Positions 37,185 to 44,411 of a stretch of 64,000 nucleotides of DNA are shown here, piece by piece. Position numbers and translations under genes: made by a program. This DNA comes from Butyrivibrio sp. CB08 (GTDB taxonomy: Bacteria > Bacillota > Clostridia > Lachnospirales > Lachnospiraceae): positions 46,843-110,842 of the forward strand of contig NZ_RAIR01000010.1 of assembly GCF_003625485.1 (NCBI RefSeq). Direction: 5' to 3'. The stretch's first letter is position 1, and every line of letters begins with the position of its first letter. The notes under the pieces are model-generated. The model was not told the origin of the DNA. It did no database searches and saw nothing but the letters and a program-made list of their open reading frames with translations.

Positions 37185-37622
37185 ATGCCAAGAATCAATC
37201 TGTCAATAAATGAAGATCTGTACAAGCAGCTTCAGAAGGTTGCAGACAAACAGAAAGTAACTGTTAACAGCCTCATCCTGGAAGCGATAGAGGAGAAATA
37301 CAGCACTAGGGTGAGGTACGATTACACCACTGCGCTTAAGCTCATGATCTCAGAGTCCCGGAAGATGGATGGGGAGTTTACTCTCTCTGATCTTCAGACT
37401 TTCAAGGACGTTGATCAGGTTCTCATCGAGAATCATATCAATGAGTCACCTGCCTCAGTAAGAGCCAGACTTGGCAAGATGTATAACGAAGCAGTCAAGA
37501 AAGGTGTCGTAAAAGGCATAGAAAGAGCTGTATTCATGAAGAACGGTGTAGAAAAATTGAAGTTCCTATGCCGTGCCGCAGTGTACAGCAACAAACTAAG
37601 TAAGGCGGCTTCCAAGAAGTAG
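37185..37622 (+). CDS. Ribbon-helix-helix DNA-binding protein
   Basis: The 145-residue product opens with a CopG/Arc/MetJ-type domain (INLSINEDLYKQLQKVADKQ, then VTVNSLILEAIEEKYS), in which two chains form the DNA-contacting beta ribbon. The rest (about 45-145) is helical and basic with no known family. Upstream direct and inverted repeats overlap a strong promoter, so autorepression is likely. Position right after repA suggests copy-number or partition control. No toxin partner is obvious beside it. Confidence 0.75.
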   Translation: MPRINLSINEDLYKQLQKVADKQKVTVNSLILEAIEEKYSTRVRYDYTTALKLMISESRKMDGEFTLSDLQTFKDVDQVLIENHINESPASVRARLGKMYNEAVKKGVVKGIERAVFMKNGVEKLKFLCRAAVYSNKLSKAASKK

Positions 37623-37649
37623 CCTGTTTCTAAATCATAGGGGGTTAAG

Positions 37650-38291
37650 ATGGTAGGATTATTACTTGATATTGTATTGACACTTGTTATTGCCATTGTT
37701 GCCGTTGTATTTTTGGGCGTATTCAGGGCGATGCCTTTTTTCACAGGACTTATTGGCTCATTTATACTGCAGTTTCAATTTCCGGGGCTTAAAGACATAA
37801 TACCTGGCGAATCCCGTGCCAGTACTATTGCTCTGATAGCCATTGTTGAGATCATCATTCTTGTGCTGACAGTAAATGAACAGACCGGAGGACCAATGGT
37901 AAAATTCTCCTGCATCATGTTTGTGGGGCTGATAATGGCACTTATACATAACAGCTATGAATGTGCATCCTGGCAGAAGGCTCTTTTTGTAACCATAGTC
38001 TATCTTGTTATCATGGGGATAATCGTAGCATCAAACTTGGATTCGTTCGGGATTGAATGTGATGGCGATAGAAATCTTCTGGCCAGCATAATTGTTTCGC
38101 TCATGTATGCTGCTTCTCTGGGATTTACACTACTCGTCATTCTCAGCACAATCTGGGGCAAGTATGTAAAACTGCATTTCTCAGAAGGGTTCTATACATC
38201 TTACGATAAGGTGGGAATGGTAATTGTAATCGTAGCAATGGTTATGACTGCAATAATATGTGTAGTAAGAGATAGATTAGAGCTGATATGA
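37650..38291 (+). CDS. Integral membrane protein of unknown function
   Basis: The 213-residue product has about six or seven hydrophobic helices (the first VGLLLDIVLTLVIAIVAVVF, the last VIVIVAMVMTAIICVV) joined by short loops and no soluble domain. No family is recognised. GGGGG lies eight bases before ATG 37650. It sits between the ribbon-helix-helix gene and the orphan antitoxin, in the place where an element might carry an exclusion or toxin-like membrane protein, but nothing in the sequence shows that. Confidence 0.65.
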   Translation: MVGLLLDIVLTLVIAIVAVVFLGVFRAMPFFTGLIGSFILQFQFPGLKDIIPGESRASTIALIAIVEIIILVLTVNEQTGGPMVKFSCIMFVGLIMALIHNSYECASWQKALFVTIVYLVIMGIIVASNLDSFGIECDGDRNLLASIIVSLMYAASLGFTLLVILSTIWGKYVKLHFSEGFYTSYDKVGMVIVIVAMVMTAIICVVRDRLELI

Positions 38292-38304
38292 AGGAAGGGG
38301 TTAT

Positions 38305-38601
38305 ATGACTAGAAGACCAACGCATCCAGGTAAGGTACTGTTGGAAGATGTAATGAAACCACTTAATCTTACAATTACTGATGCTGCAAGAATGCTTGGA
38401 GTTAGCAGAAAAGCATTATCTGAGTTTGTTAATGAGAAAGCGTCATTGAGTCCGGAGATGGCAATAAGAATAAGTAAAGCAACAAATACATCAGCAGAAA
38501 GCTGGATGAACATGCAACAGAAACTAACATTGTGGATTGCACAGCAACATGAACCATCAAATGTAATACCTTTTCCTCAGAAAGCAGTAGATGAGGGATA
38601 A
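38305..38601 (+). CDS. higA: HigA-family antitoxin (orphan)
   Basis: The 98-residue protein has the HigA/VapI signature: RPTHPGKVLLEDVMKPLNLT, a Cro-type HTH (ITDAARMLGVSRKALSEFVN), LSPEMAIRISKATNTSAESW and a short C-terminal tail. HigA normally follows a HigB RNase gene and represses the pair. No HigB-like frame lies on either side; upstream is a membrane protein. It may act as a plain repressor or a spare antitoxin. GAAGGGGTT precedes ATG 38305. Confidence 0.88.
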   Translation: MTRRPTHPGKVLLEDVMKPLNLTITDAARMLGVSRKALSEFVNEKASLSPEMAIRISKATNTSAESWMNMQQKLTLWIAQQHEPSNVIPFPQKAVDEG

Positions 38602-38606
38602 TATCG

Positions 38607-38640
38607 ATAGCTCTGGGACCCCCAGGGCTATTTTATTTTT
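38607..38640 (+). terminator. Terminator of higA
   Basis: An 11-bp stem (38607-38617 with 38621-38631, one G-U pair) is followed by TTTATTTTT. Confidence 0.88.
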
Positions 38641-38724
38641 GTCTGAAACAAGGTATGATTATTCATAAGTTGTCTGAAAAGATGTAGAGGGTAGAAGGAG
38701 AAATAAGAACAAGGAGGCGCTTGT

Positions 38725-39291
38725 ATGAACGCAAGGGAGTATTTGGAGATTTTGCATGTTGCTGAAAGGCTAAAGGACACTCCACGTCATTGTACTACAA
38801 CGAAAAGAAGAACAGAGAGTGTGGCAGAGCACAGCTGGCGCATTTCGCTCATGGCATTTCTTCTTAAGCATGAGTTCGAAGATTTAGATATAAATAAAGT
38901 TGTAGATATGTGCCTCATTCATGATCTTGGAGAATGCTTTACCGGAGATATTCCTACATTTATAAAGACAGATTCTGACAGGGAGATTGAGGATTCTTTG
39001 CTGAATAAGTGGGTTGAATCACTTCCTGAGGAACTGTCTGCGGAAATAGCTGCTCTTTATAAAGAGATGGATGCCCAAGAAACTAAGGAGGCTAAGCTAT
39101 ACAAGTCATTGGATAAGCTGGAGGCCCTGATTCAACATAACGAGTCCCCAATTGATACATGGTCTGAAAATGAGTATGAGCTCAATAAGACATATGCGTT
39201 TGATACAGTTTCTTTTTCGGAATGGCTTACACAGCTGAGGAAAGCAATTCTTGAAGATACATTAGAAAAGATCGAGAGGGAAGGACAGTAA
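38725..39291 (+). CDS. HD-domain hydrolase (YfbR/HDDC2-like)
   Basis: The 188-residue cytosolic protein has the metal-binding HD pattern AEHSWRISLMAF, then CLIHDLGECFTGD, and the second-shell SLDKLEALIQH. This set is typical of YfbR/HDDC2 proteins, which remove phosphate from deoxynucleoside 5'-monophosphates. The N-terminal LKDTPRHCTTTKRRTESVAE also fits. GGAGGC precedes the ATG. It is followed by one base and then the next gene, so the two form an operon. The nucleotidase role is by family only. Confidence 0.85.
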   Translation: MNAREYLEILHVAERLKDTPRHCTTTKRRTESVAEHSWRISLMAFLLKHEFEDLDINKVVDMCLIHDLGECFTGDIPTFIKTDSDREIEDSLLNKWVESLPEELSAEIAALYKEMDAQETKEAKLYKSLDKLEALIQHNESPIDTWSENEYELNKTYAFDTVSFSEWLTQLRKAILEDTLEKIEREGQ

Positions 39292-39292
39292 T

Positions 39293-39775
39293 ATGCTGGT
39301 TGTTTTAGAAGGCTTAATAATGTGTTTTTGGTTGCTGTTGATCTGCGTTGTGGGAATCGCCAATGGACCGGTTGGCCTTGTTGTGTTCTATGAGCAGGAT
39401 GTAAAAGACAGAGTGGTAGAGCTAGGACTAACGACACCCGAGAGGATAAAGAAGGCATCGATTATTTCAGGTATAGCGCTTTTCGTGCCGCTTATTACGG
39501 TGGTTCCCTGTGTTGCGTATTTCTTCAATGGGGTTAATGGCTTTTGGGATGGTTTCAAGCAGCTATTGTGTATATTTATGATAATGAATTTGTTTGACCG
39601 CTTCTTTATAGATGAATGGTGGGTAGGATGCACCAAAGCATGGATAATTCCCGGAACAGAAGATCTTATTCCATACATCACAGCTAAAGTCAGAGTCAGG
39701 AAGTGGGTGGGGTCATGCGTGGGATTTCCTGTTTTGGCAGCGATTATCTCAGGAATAATGCAGCTGTTAGGTTAG
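39293..39775 (+). CDS. Membrane protein of unknown function
   Basis: The 160-residue product has four predicted helices: about 8-28, 50-70, 80-98 and 140-158. Between the third and last lies IMNLFDRFFIDEWWVGCTKA. The same layout, with a matching aromatic YDMICFDYFLLMKFQ segment, occurs in the protein at 52525-53022, so the two are distant paralogues. Function is unknown. The start ATG is two bases after the HD gene's stop codon. Confidence 0.6.
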   Translation: MLVVLEGLIMCFWLLLICVVGIANGPVGLVVFYEQDVKDRVVELGLTTPERIKKASIISGIALFVPLITVVPCVAYFFNGVNGFWDGFKQLLCIFMIMNLFDRFFIDEWWVGCTKAWIIPGTEDLIPYITAKVRVRKWVGSCVGFPVLAAIISGIMQLLG

Positions 39776-39813
39776 GATTTCCAGTTTTATAAAGAGGTTA
39801 CGGGGGTAAAAAC

Positions 39814-40290
39814 ATGACAAAAGATGAATTAATGAATCTTGTCAATCGTTCTCTTTTTGCAACGATTGGTTACACAGACGAAGCAGGCAGACAGAATGTT
39901 CGCAGAGTGTTTTGCACATGGCACAAAGGATTGGGCAGACATCTGGTTTCAACAAATACTAGTTCAGCCCATGTTCAGAGTTTGCAAAAGAATGGGAATG
40001 CTTGTCTCTATTTCTCTGACGATTCGGAATTTGAGGGACTGTGCCTGTACGGAAGCTTTGTTGCCCATTTTGAGAAGGAATACAGAGAGCTTCTTTGGAA
40101 TGAAGGAGATGAAAAGTACTACCCGAATGGTGTCGAAGATGAAGATTACTGTATTTTGGAGTTTATAGCTGAAGGCGGACGGTTTTATCGTTATGACGGA
40201 AAAGGCGATTTATCAGCATCTGAGATTGAGACATATGATAATGGCAGGAAATTTGAAAACGGATACAATGCGGCTAACGCAAATGTATGA
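39814..40290 (+). CDS. Pyridoxamine 5'-phosphate oxidase-like flavin-binding protein
   Basis: The 158-residue product fits the FMN-binding split-barrel fold (general stress protein 26 type): FATIGYTDEAGRQNVRRVFC, LVSTNTSSAHVQSLQKNGNA and CLYGSFVAHFEKEYRELLW. The C-terminal part FIAEGGRFYRYDGKGD is the usual last strand. It probably binds FMN, F420 or haem-like cofactors; the reaction is unknown. ACGGGGGT precedes the ATG. It lies with small accessory genes of the same strand. Confidence 0.75.
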   Translation: MTKDELMNLVNRSLFATIGYTDEAGRQNVRRVFCTWHKGLGRHLVSTNTSSAHVQSLQKNGNACLYFSDDSEFEGLCLYGSFVAHFEKEYRELLWNEGDEKYYPNGVEDEDYCILEFIAEGGRFYRYDGKGDLSASEIETYDNGRKFENGYNAANANV

Positions 40291-40339
40291 CTAAGGAAAC
40301 AATATACTTCCAGGTTATCGTTCGATGAGGTAATTGATT

Positions 40340-40867
40340 ATGGTTAGGTTACGACAATACAAAAGTAGTGACGCCGTAAAGATAGCAGAATGGGTTAAAG
40401 ATAAAGATGCATTCCTCAAATGGGGAGGAGAACTCTTTGGTGAGTTTCCAATATCAGCAGAAACTATTGATGAGAAATACCGCCTGAATAATGGTGACTG
40501 TAAAGAACCGGATAACTTTTATCCATGGATAGCATTTGATGAAAACGGGGGTTTCGGACATTTTATCATGAGATATTTGCACGGAGATAATAAAATACTT
40601 CGTTTTGGATGGGTGGTTGTAGATGACTCTATTCGTGGCAAAGGTTATGGAACCCAGATGTTACAGGGTGGTCTGAAATATGCCTTTGAGATTCTTGGCG
40701 TTGATGTTGTAACCATCGGTGTTTTTGAAAACAACGAGTTGGCTCATAAATGTTATAAGAAGGTTGGATTTATAGATAAGGAAATAGTGAGCAAACAGCC
40801 ATGGAATGTCATCGAAATGGAAATAAAGAAAGAGGATTGGGCTACGAGCTGTTTTTTTGAGGTGTAG
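40340..40867 (+). CDS. GNAT family N-acetyltransferase
   Basis: The 175-residue protein has the GNAT fold with acetyl-CoA motif GWVVVDDSIRGKGYGTQMLQ followed by GVFENNELAHKCYKKVGFID. The acceptor is unknown; RimJ-like and aminoglycoside-type relatives are equally possible. ATG 40340 is chosen over TTG 40334 because GAGG lies at a fitting distance. Its stop is directly followed by the ATG of the methyltransferase at 40868. Confidence 0.85.
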   Translation: MVRLRQYKSSDAVKIAEWVKDKDAFLKWGGELFGEFPISAETIDEKYRLNNGDCKEPDNFYPWIAFDENGGFGHFIMRYLHGDNKILRFGWVVVDDSIRGKGYGTQMLQGGLKYAFEILGVDVVTIGVFENNELAHKCYKKVGFIDKEIVSKQPWNVIEMEIKKEDWATSCFFEV

Positions 40868-41638
40868 ATGGATAACGAAGAAATAATTGAAGTAAATAAG
40901 AATTACTGGAACGAACATGCAGACCTATGGTTTGGAACCACAGCTCTGCCAAAGTACGGTGTTCGATTTCCTACAGAAGATGACTTGCATCTGTTTCAAA
41001 ATATTAATGATAAGAAGATGCTCGAGATATGCTGTGGCAGTGGTCACTCGCTATTATACAACGCACAAAGAGGAGCTGGAGAGCTATGGGGAATAGATCT
41101 TTCTGAGAAACAGCTTGAAAATGCATCTGAGTTATTAAAAGAAAATGGGTATTCAGCACACCTGCAATGCGCCAGAATGGAAGATGAATTGGATGTCCCC
41201 AAAAACTATTTTGACTACGTATATTCAATCTATGGTATCGGATGGACAACAGACTTGCAGGGAACCTTTAACAAGATTGCATCGTATCTCAAAAAGAATG
41301 GTATATTCATTTTTAGTTGGCATCATGCGTTAAATTACTGCATTGCATGGTCTTGCAGCGAAAGGCATGATGTTTTTGATGATGACAAGCTTGTGATGAC
41401 AAAAAGCTATTTTGATGAATCATACTTTAAGATGCCAGTTCATGACAGCGAAATCATATTATGTAACCGAAAGATATCAACATATATAAATGCGTTGGCT
41501 AAGGCAGGGTTTGTTATTGAACAGCTTGTGGAAGAGAGTGATACTGATTCCGAGGAAGCAGCTGATAAAACGGACATTAAGACAAGGAAGGCTGAAATGC
41601 TACCGATATCATTTTGTATAAAGGCAAGAAAGCTTTAG
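40868..41638 (+). CDS. Class I SAM-dependent methyltransferase
   Basis: The 256-residue protein has the Rossmann SAM site MLEICCGSGHSLLYNAQRGA (motif I, about 54), acidic GIDLSEKQLE (motif II) and FDYVYSIYGIGWTTD (motif IV). The N-terminus (YWNEHADLWFGTTALPKYGV) is like the UbiE/small-molecule group. The acceptor is unknown. It is coupled to the GNAT gene, whose stop codon it touches, so an acetyl- and a methyl-transfer may work together. A terminator at 41726-41755 follows. Confidence 0.85.
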   Translation: MDNEEIIEVNKNYWNEHADLWFGTTALPKYGVRFPTEDDLHLFQNINDKKMLEICCGSGHSLLYNAQRGAGELWGIDLSEKQLENASELLKENGYSAHLQCARMEDELDVPKNYFDYVYSIYGIGWTTDLQGTFNKIASYLKKNGIFIFSWHHALNYCIAWSCSERHDVFDDDKLVMTKSYFDESYFKMPVHDSEIILCNRKISTYINALAKAGFVIEQLVEESDTDSEEAADKTDIKTRKAEMLPISFCIKARKL

Positions 41639-41725
41639 AATGATAAAATTTCAGAATAATTTACTTATAGATTTTAACAATCTGTATATTTCATGTATTA
41701 TGATGCATAACGTGAATAGAAACAG

Positions 41726-41759
41726 AAAGGCATTGGTGTTTGTACCAATGCCTTTTATA
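41726..41759. terminator. Bidirectional terminator between methyltransferase and flavodoxin
   Basis: A 12-bp perfect stem (41726-41737 with 41744-41755, AAAGGCATTGGT/ACCAATGCCTTT) with a 6-base loop lies between convergent genes. Confidence 0.88.
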
Positions 41760-41770
41760 GGGGCAAAGAT

Positions 41771-42202
41771 TTACGCCTGTGCGAGCTGTCTTCCAAGATC
41801 CTCACATTGTGAAACGGCATCATCATCCGGAGCATTGTTCGCAATTACGCCTTCACCACCAATGATGGATGCGCCTGCAGCAACCAGCCTGTCCTGCCAG
41901 TCTCTCATCCATTGGCCATCTCCCCAACCGTAGGAACCAAAAAGGGCAACTTTTTTACCGCTACACTTTGTTTCATAATCAGCCATGAAGGGCTCAACGG
42001 TTCCTTCTTCAAGTACTTCTGCTCCCATCGCCGGACATCCAAAAGCAATCACTGATTCATTAGCTGCATCTGATGGACTAAGGGAATCAAATGTAGTTAC
42101 CTCAGCTTCAGCACCGGCACTTTTTATGCCATTCGCGACAGCGTCTGCCATTGCCTGTGTATTTCCACTTCCACTCCAAAAAACAACTTTAACTTTACTC
42201 AT
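41771..42202 (-). CDS. Flavodoxin
   Basis: The 143-residue electron carrier has the FMN phosphate loop VVFWSGSGNTQAMADAVANG, the acidic middle and SYGWGDGQWMRDW near 90-105. Flavodoxin replaces ferredoxin when iron is scarce. That fits the regulatory site directly upstream: a perfect 34-bp palindrome (42252-42285) over a TTGAAA-N17-TAACTT promoter, next to a DtxR-family gene. It is short-chain, without the extra loop of long flavodoxins. The iron response is inferred from the site and neighbours. Confidence 0.93.
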   Translation of the reverse strand: MSKVKVVFWSGSGNTQAMADAVANGIKSAGAEAEVTTFDSLSPSDAANESVIAFGCPAMGAEVLEEGTVEPFMADYETKCSGKKVALFGSYGWGDGQWMRDWQDRLVAAGASIIGGEGVIANNAPDDDAVSQCEDLGRQLAQA

Positions 42203-42251
42203 ACTTTTCTCATCCTTTCTAGGAATATAATATGATTCCTACAATGCTTAC

Positions 42252-42287
42252 GAAAAAGAAGTTAGCATATGCTAACTTCTTTTTCAA
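42252..42287 (-). promoter_or_regulatory. Flavodoxin promoter with 34-bp palindromic DtxR-type operator
   Basis: The core GTTAGCATATGCTAAC lies at 42261-42276 and the perfect symmetry extends from 42252 to 42285. On the minus strand TTGAAA (complement of 42282-42287), 17 bases and TAACTT (complement of 42259-42264) form a promoter whose spacer and -10 are the palindrome. The A and T runs on its flanks could also make it act as a terminator for the regulator gene upstream. Confidence 0.75.
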
Positions 42288-42354
42288 GGCTTATCGTTGA
42301 TAAGATTTCTCACGTTTGATAAGGATAAATAACCGATACAGATATTTATTGATT

Positions 42355-42723
42355 TTAACAGAACTGTGCCATGTGCTTTTTTATGGCTTTAAAAGATTCA
42401 TCGCTTATATAATGTTCGATGCGACATGCATCGTCGGAAGCAGTTTTTTCATTTACCCCGAGATTGATGAAAAGACGAGTGAGGACAGTATGTCTTTCGT
42501 AAATCCGAGACGCAATTTTCTGCCCTGCTTTTGTGAGTTTGACAAAGCCAGTGTCATCTATTGTAATAAAGCCCTCAGCTTTGAGGATGTGCATGGCGCG
42601 GCTTACGGATGGTCTTGAATATCCGAGTTCTTCGCCTATATCTACTGCGCGTACATTTGCTAACTTCTTGGAAAGCACATGGATTGTCTCCAGATACATT
42701 TCTCCGGATTCCTGTAAAGACAT
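42355..42723 (-). CDS. DtxR/MntR family metal-dependent transcriptional regulator
   Basis: The 122-residue repressor has the DtxR winged helix (SGEMYLETIHVLSKKLANVR, then VDIGEELGYSRPSVSRAMHI) and the metal/dimer domain (TRLFINLGVNEKTASDDACR with IEHYISDESF). Family members bind Fe2+ or Mn2+ and then DNA palindromes. It has no SH3-like third domain, like MntR. Metal specificity cannot be read, but flavodoxin and ECF/ABC neighbours favour iron. GTTAG-N6-CTAAC palindromes around it are its likely sites. Its own minus promoter may be TTGTTT-N17-TATGCT near 42750-42780. AGGAAGGGGGG precedes the ATG. Confidence 0.9.
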   Translation of the reverse strand: MSLQESGEMYLETIHVLSKKLANVRAVDIGEELGYSRPSVSRAMHILKAEGFITIDDTGFVKLTKAGQKIASRIYERHTVLTRLFINLGVNEKTASDDACRIEHYISDESFKAIKKHMAQFC

Positions 42724-42825
42724 CGAGATCCCCCCTTCCTATGAGTAAAAGCATACTATAGGAAAAATCGAAAAACAATACATAACTGCACGCGATAAGG
42801 TGAGAAAACTTTTTATTTACATGGA

Positions 42826-42878
42826 TTGACAATAGGAGTTAGTGCATGCTAACATCTTCTGTGTTAGGTATAACTAAC
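42826..42878 (+). promoter_or_regulatory. Promoter with two DtxR-type palindromes
   Basis: TTGACA (42826-42831), 18 bases, TAACAT (42850-42855). GTTAGTGCATGCTAAC (42838-42853) covers the spacer and -10, and GTTAGGTATAACTAAC (42863-42878) covers the expected start of transcription. Repressor binding to either should block initiation. Confidence 0.7.
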
Positions 42879-42949
42879 AAAATGACATAAATAGTCATAA
42901 GAAATCTCCTACCTGAAATGCCGCATCTTGCCAATGCGGCATTTTTCCT
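42862..42949 (+). ncRNA. Candidate metal-regulated small RNA (or attenuated leader)
   Basis: A transcript from the promoter at 42826-42855 would begin near 42862 and end at the terminator 42916-42946, about 85-88 nt. It holds the unpaired pyrimidine stretch TCTCCTACCT (42905-42914), complementary to AGGAGA-type ribosome sites, and ends in an 11-bp GC-rich hairpin with a U run. This is the layout of iron-sparing sRNAs such as FsrA or RyhB. No frame longer than a few codons is in it. The alternative is a leader that attenuates the gene at 43053. Confidence 0.5.
42916..42948 (+). terminator. Terminator within the leader region before 43053
   Basis: An 11-bp perfect stem (42916-42926 with 42934-42944) with a 7-base loop is followed by a T run on the plus strand only. 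No plus-strand gene lies immediately upstream, only the operator-promoter. Confidence 0.88.
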
Positions 42950-43052
42950 ATGTTCTGAAATTTTGATATGGCAAAGGCATTACAATAGAAGTAACTTAAA
43001 ATGAGCAAAAGCATGGGATTGACAGGACAATCATTCGAGAAAGGCTGAAAGA

Positions 43053-43958
43053 ATGGAAAGATGTACATTAGAGAATAACGGATTTGTCGGAGTTTATTTC
43101 CAAGGGACTGTTCATCAACAGAAAGCGGTAATAGCTGCAGGAGGAGCCTCATGTGATGAAAAAACAAGTATATCCATGAGCAGATTCCTCCGCAAGGCGG
43201 GTTACAATGTCCTTGTGCTGGGGTTCTATATGTGGAAGGGGCTTCCAAAAGAACTTGTTTCCATACCGATTGATTATGTGGAAAAAGCAGTAAAATGGCT
43301 CAAAGAAGAAAAGGGCATCAATAAGATTGCCATGACATCAGCATCGACCGGGGCTGGTTACACGCTTCTAGCAGCATCGTTGATCCCGGAAATCAGCTGC
43401 GTTATCCCTGTAGTGCCTTTTGATCATGTTATGGAGGGTACTACAAATAATTTTAAAAGACTTGGAAAGTCTGTTTACACCTGGCATGGAATCGATGTGC
43501 CATATTCTCCCTGGCAACTAATTGATCAGGGATTATTGCGAATATTCATAGAAGCAATCAGGGACAAAAGATATGGACTGAAGAGATTCATGAGATATGG
43601 ATATGACCATAATCCTGTCACGGAAGAATCGCGGATCAAAGTTGAAAACATGCATGCAGACGTGCTTTTTCTTGCAGCAAAAGATGATGACGCGTGGCCT
43701 TCAGATGAAGCTGTTCCAAGAATGATAAAAGTGCTTAGAGATGCAGATTATCAATATCGAGTTGAATGGCGTATATATGATAAAGCAAGCCATGCACTTA
43801 CTGACGGGCTTGATGAAATGTCCGGTTATGCCAAATGGGCTCTGAATCATATGCTTCCGGCTGAGAAAAAATATTCTAAAGAGTGCGAGGAGGCCAGACA
43901 GGACAGCTTTAAGCTAATATTGAAGTTCCTTGATGAGTGGGGCAATAGATCTTGCTGA
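43053..43958 (+). CDS. Alpha/beta-hydrolase, acyl-CoA thioesterase/BAAT-C type
   Basis: The 301-residue cytosolic protein matches the C-terminal domain of bile-acid-CoA:amino-acid acyltransferase/acyl-CoA thioesterases: PIDYVEKAVKWLKEEKGINK, nucleophile elbow TSASTGAGY (Ser/Thr in place of the usual G-x-S-x-G), a long lid with YTWHGIDVPYSPWQ, acid FLAAKDDDAWPSDEA and a late His in DKASHALTD. It is a clear paralogue of 54819-55748. Substrates of bacterial members are poorly known. It is the first protein gene after the double operator. Confidence 0.8.
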   Translation: MERCTLENNGFVGVYFQGTVHQQKAVIAAGGASCDEKTSISMSRFLRKAGYNVLVLGFYMWKGLPKELVSIPIDYVEKAVKWLKEEKGINKIAMTSASTGAGYTLLAASLIPEISCVIPVVPFDHVMEGTTNNFKRLGKSVYTWHGIDVPYSPWQLIDQGLLRIFIEAIRDKRYGLKRFMRYGYDHNPVTEESRIKVENMHADVLFLAAKDDDAWPSDEAVPRMIKVLRDADYQYRVEWRIYDKASHALTDGLDEMSGYAKWALNHMLPAEKKYSKECEEARQDSFKLILKFLDEWGNRSC

Positions 43959-43998
43959 ATAAGGATAGGAGATGAGACAGAAAAATACTGCAGTACTA

Positions 43999-44027
43999 TT
44001 GAAAATGAAGTTAGCATATGCTAACAT
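43999..44027 (+). promoter_or_regulatory. Promoter with DtxR-type operator upstream of the fur-like gene
   Basis: TTGAAA (43999-44004), 17 bases, TAACAT (44022-44027). The perfect palindrome GTTAGCATATGCTAAC at 44010-44025 is the same 16-mer as at the flavodoxin promoter and overlaps the spacer and -10. Confidence 0.75.
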
Positions 44028-44038
44028 TTGAGATAACT

Positions 44039-44057
44039 GATAATGATTTTCATGATA
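44039..44057 (+). promoter_or_regulatory. Fur-box-like site
   Basis: The 19-mer GATAATGATTTTCATGATA matches the classical Fur box consensus at 15 of 19 positions. It lies in the transcript leader just after the operator-promoter and about 100 bases before a Fur-family gene, so the region may read metal through two regulators. Confidence 0.6.
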
Positions 44058-44110
44058 TTAAATATCTATTAAAAACACCCGGTTAGTGCGGGCTTTTCTT
44101 TTGAGAATGG

Positions 44111-44126
44111 GTTAGCTAAAACTAAC
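44111..44126 (+). promoter_or_regulatory. Second DtxR-type palindrome before the fur-like gene
   Basis: GTTAGCTAAAACTAAC lies 28 bases before the start codon region. A TTGAGA (44101-44106) and TAACGA (44123-44128) with a 16-base spacer could form a second, weaker promoter with the same operator geometry. Confidence 0.6.
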
Positions 44127-44153
44127 GAAATAATGTTTGGCTGGAAGTGATGC

Positions 44154-44411
44154 ATGATGAATAATGAGCAGATTGTTGAGGCTTTAAAAGAGAGCGGTAT
44201 GAGAATAACCAGACAGAGAATGATAGTTGCAGATGTTATTGCTGAAAATGATGGAGCCAGCTGCAAGGATATCTGTTGCATTGTTCGAGGCAAAGATCCC
44301 TCTGTGGGAGTAGCTACTGTATACCGCATGATAAATGTGCTGGAAGATATCGGAGTAATTGAGAGGATAGATATGATCAAACATACGAGGAGGAATGGCG
44401 ATGAAGGCTGA
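44154..44411 (+). CDS. Truncated Fur-family regulator (DNA-binding domain only)
   Basis: The 85-residue product is the Fur winged helix: VEALKESGMRITRQRMIVAD, CCIVRGKDPSVGVATVYRMI and LEDIGVIERIDMIK. Normal Fur proteins have about 140-150 residues, with a C-terminal metal-binding and dimer domain; that whole part is missing. The reading frame instead runs into the start of the next gene, overlapping it by 11 bases. It is either a decayed gene or a DNA-binding fragment that competes with full Fur. ATG 44154 or 44157 may be used. Confidence 0.75.
   Translation: MMNNEQIVEALKESGMRITRQRMIVADVIAENDGASCKDICCIVRGKDPSVGVATVYRMINVLEDIGVIERIDMIKHTRRNGDEG

Larger units (their letters stand above)
33500..38601 (+). 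mobile_element. Plasmid- or ICE-derived replication/partition module
   Basis: Seven consecutive plus-strand genes (a DUF6462-like protein, ParA, ParB, two RepA_N initiators, a ribbon-helix-helix protein and a membrane protein) plus an orphan HigA form the leading region found on Lachnospiraceae plasmids and Tn1549-like elements. Iterons and an A+T-rich tract lie inside the second rep gene. It directly abuts chromosomal lysS, so it is either integrated or a remnant. No relaxase, coupling protein, integrase or clear att repeats are visible, so the limits are approximate. Confidence 0.65.
42724..43052. other. 329-bp regulatory gap: two operators, promoter, leader RNA and terminator
   Basis: No protein gene is seen here. 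In order along the plus strand are the regulator's leader (minus strand), a plus-strand promoter with two palindromic operators (42826-42878), a short transcribed stretch with a pyrimidine-rich segment, and a strong terminator (42916-42946). Then follow about 100 bases of A+T-rich leader to the hydrolase gene at 43053 with no second clear promoter. Confidence 0.7.

Noticed and set aside
33154..38601. Complete integrative conjugative element
   Set aside because: No relaxase, coupling ATPase, type IV secretion genes or integrase are visible, so only a replication/partition module is claimed.
42316..42618. Plus-strand frame of 100 codons
   Set aside because: Antisense to the DtxR-family gene with no features of its own.
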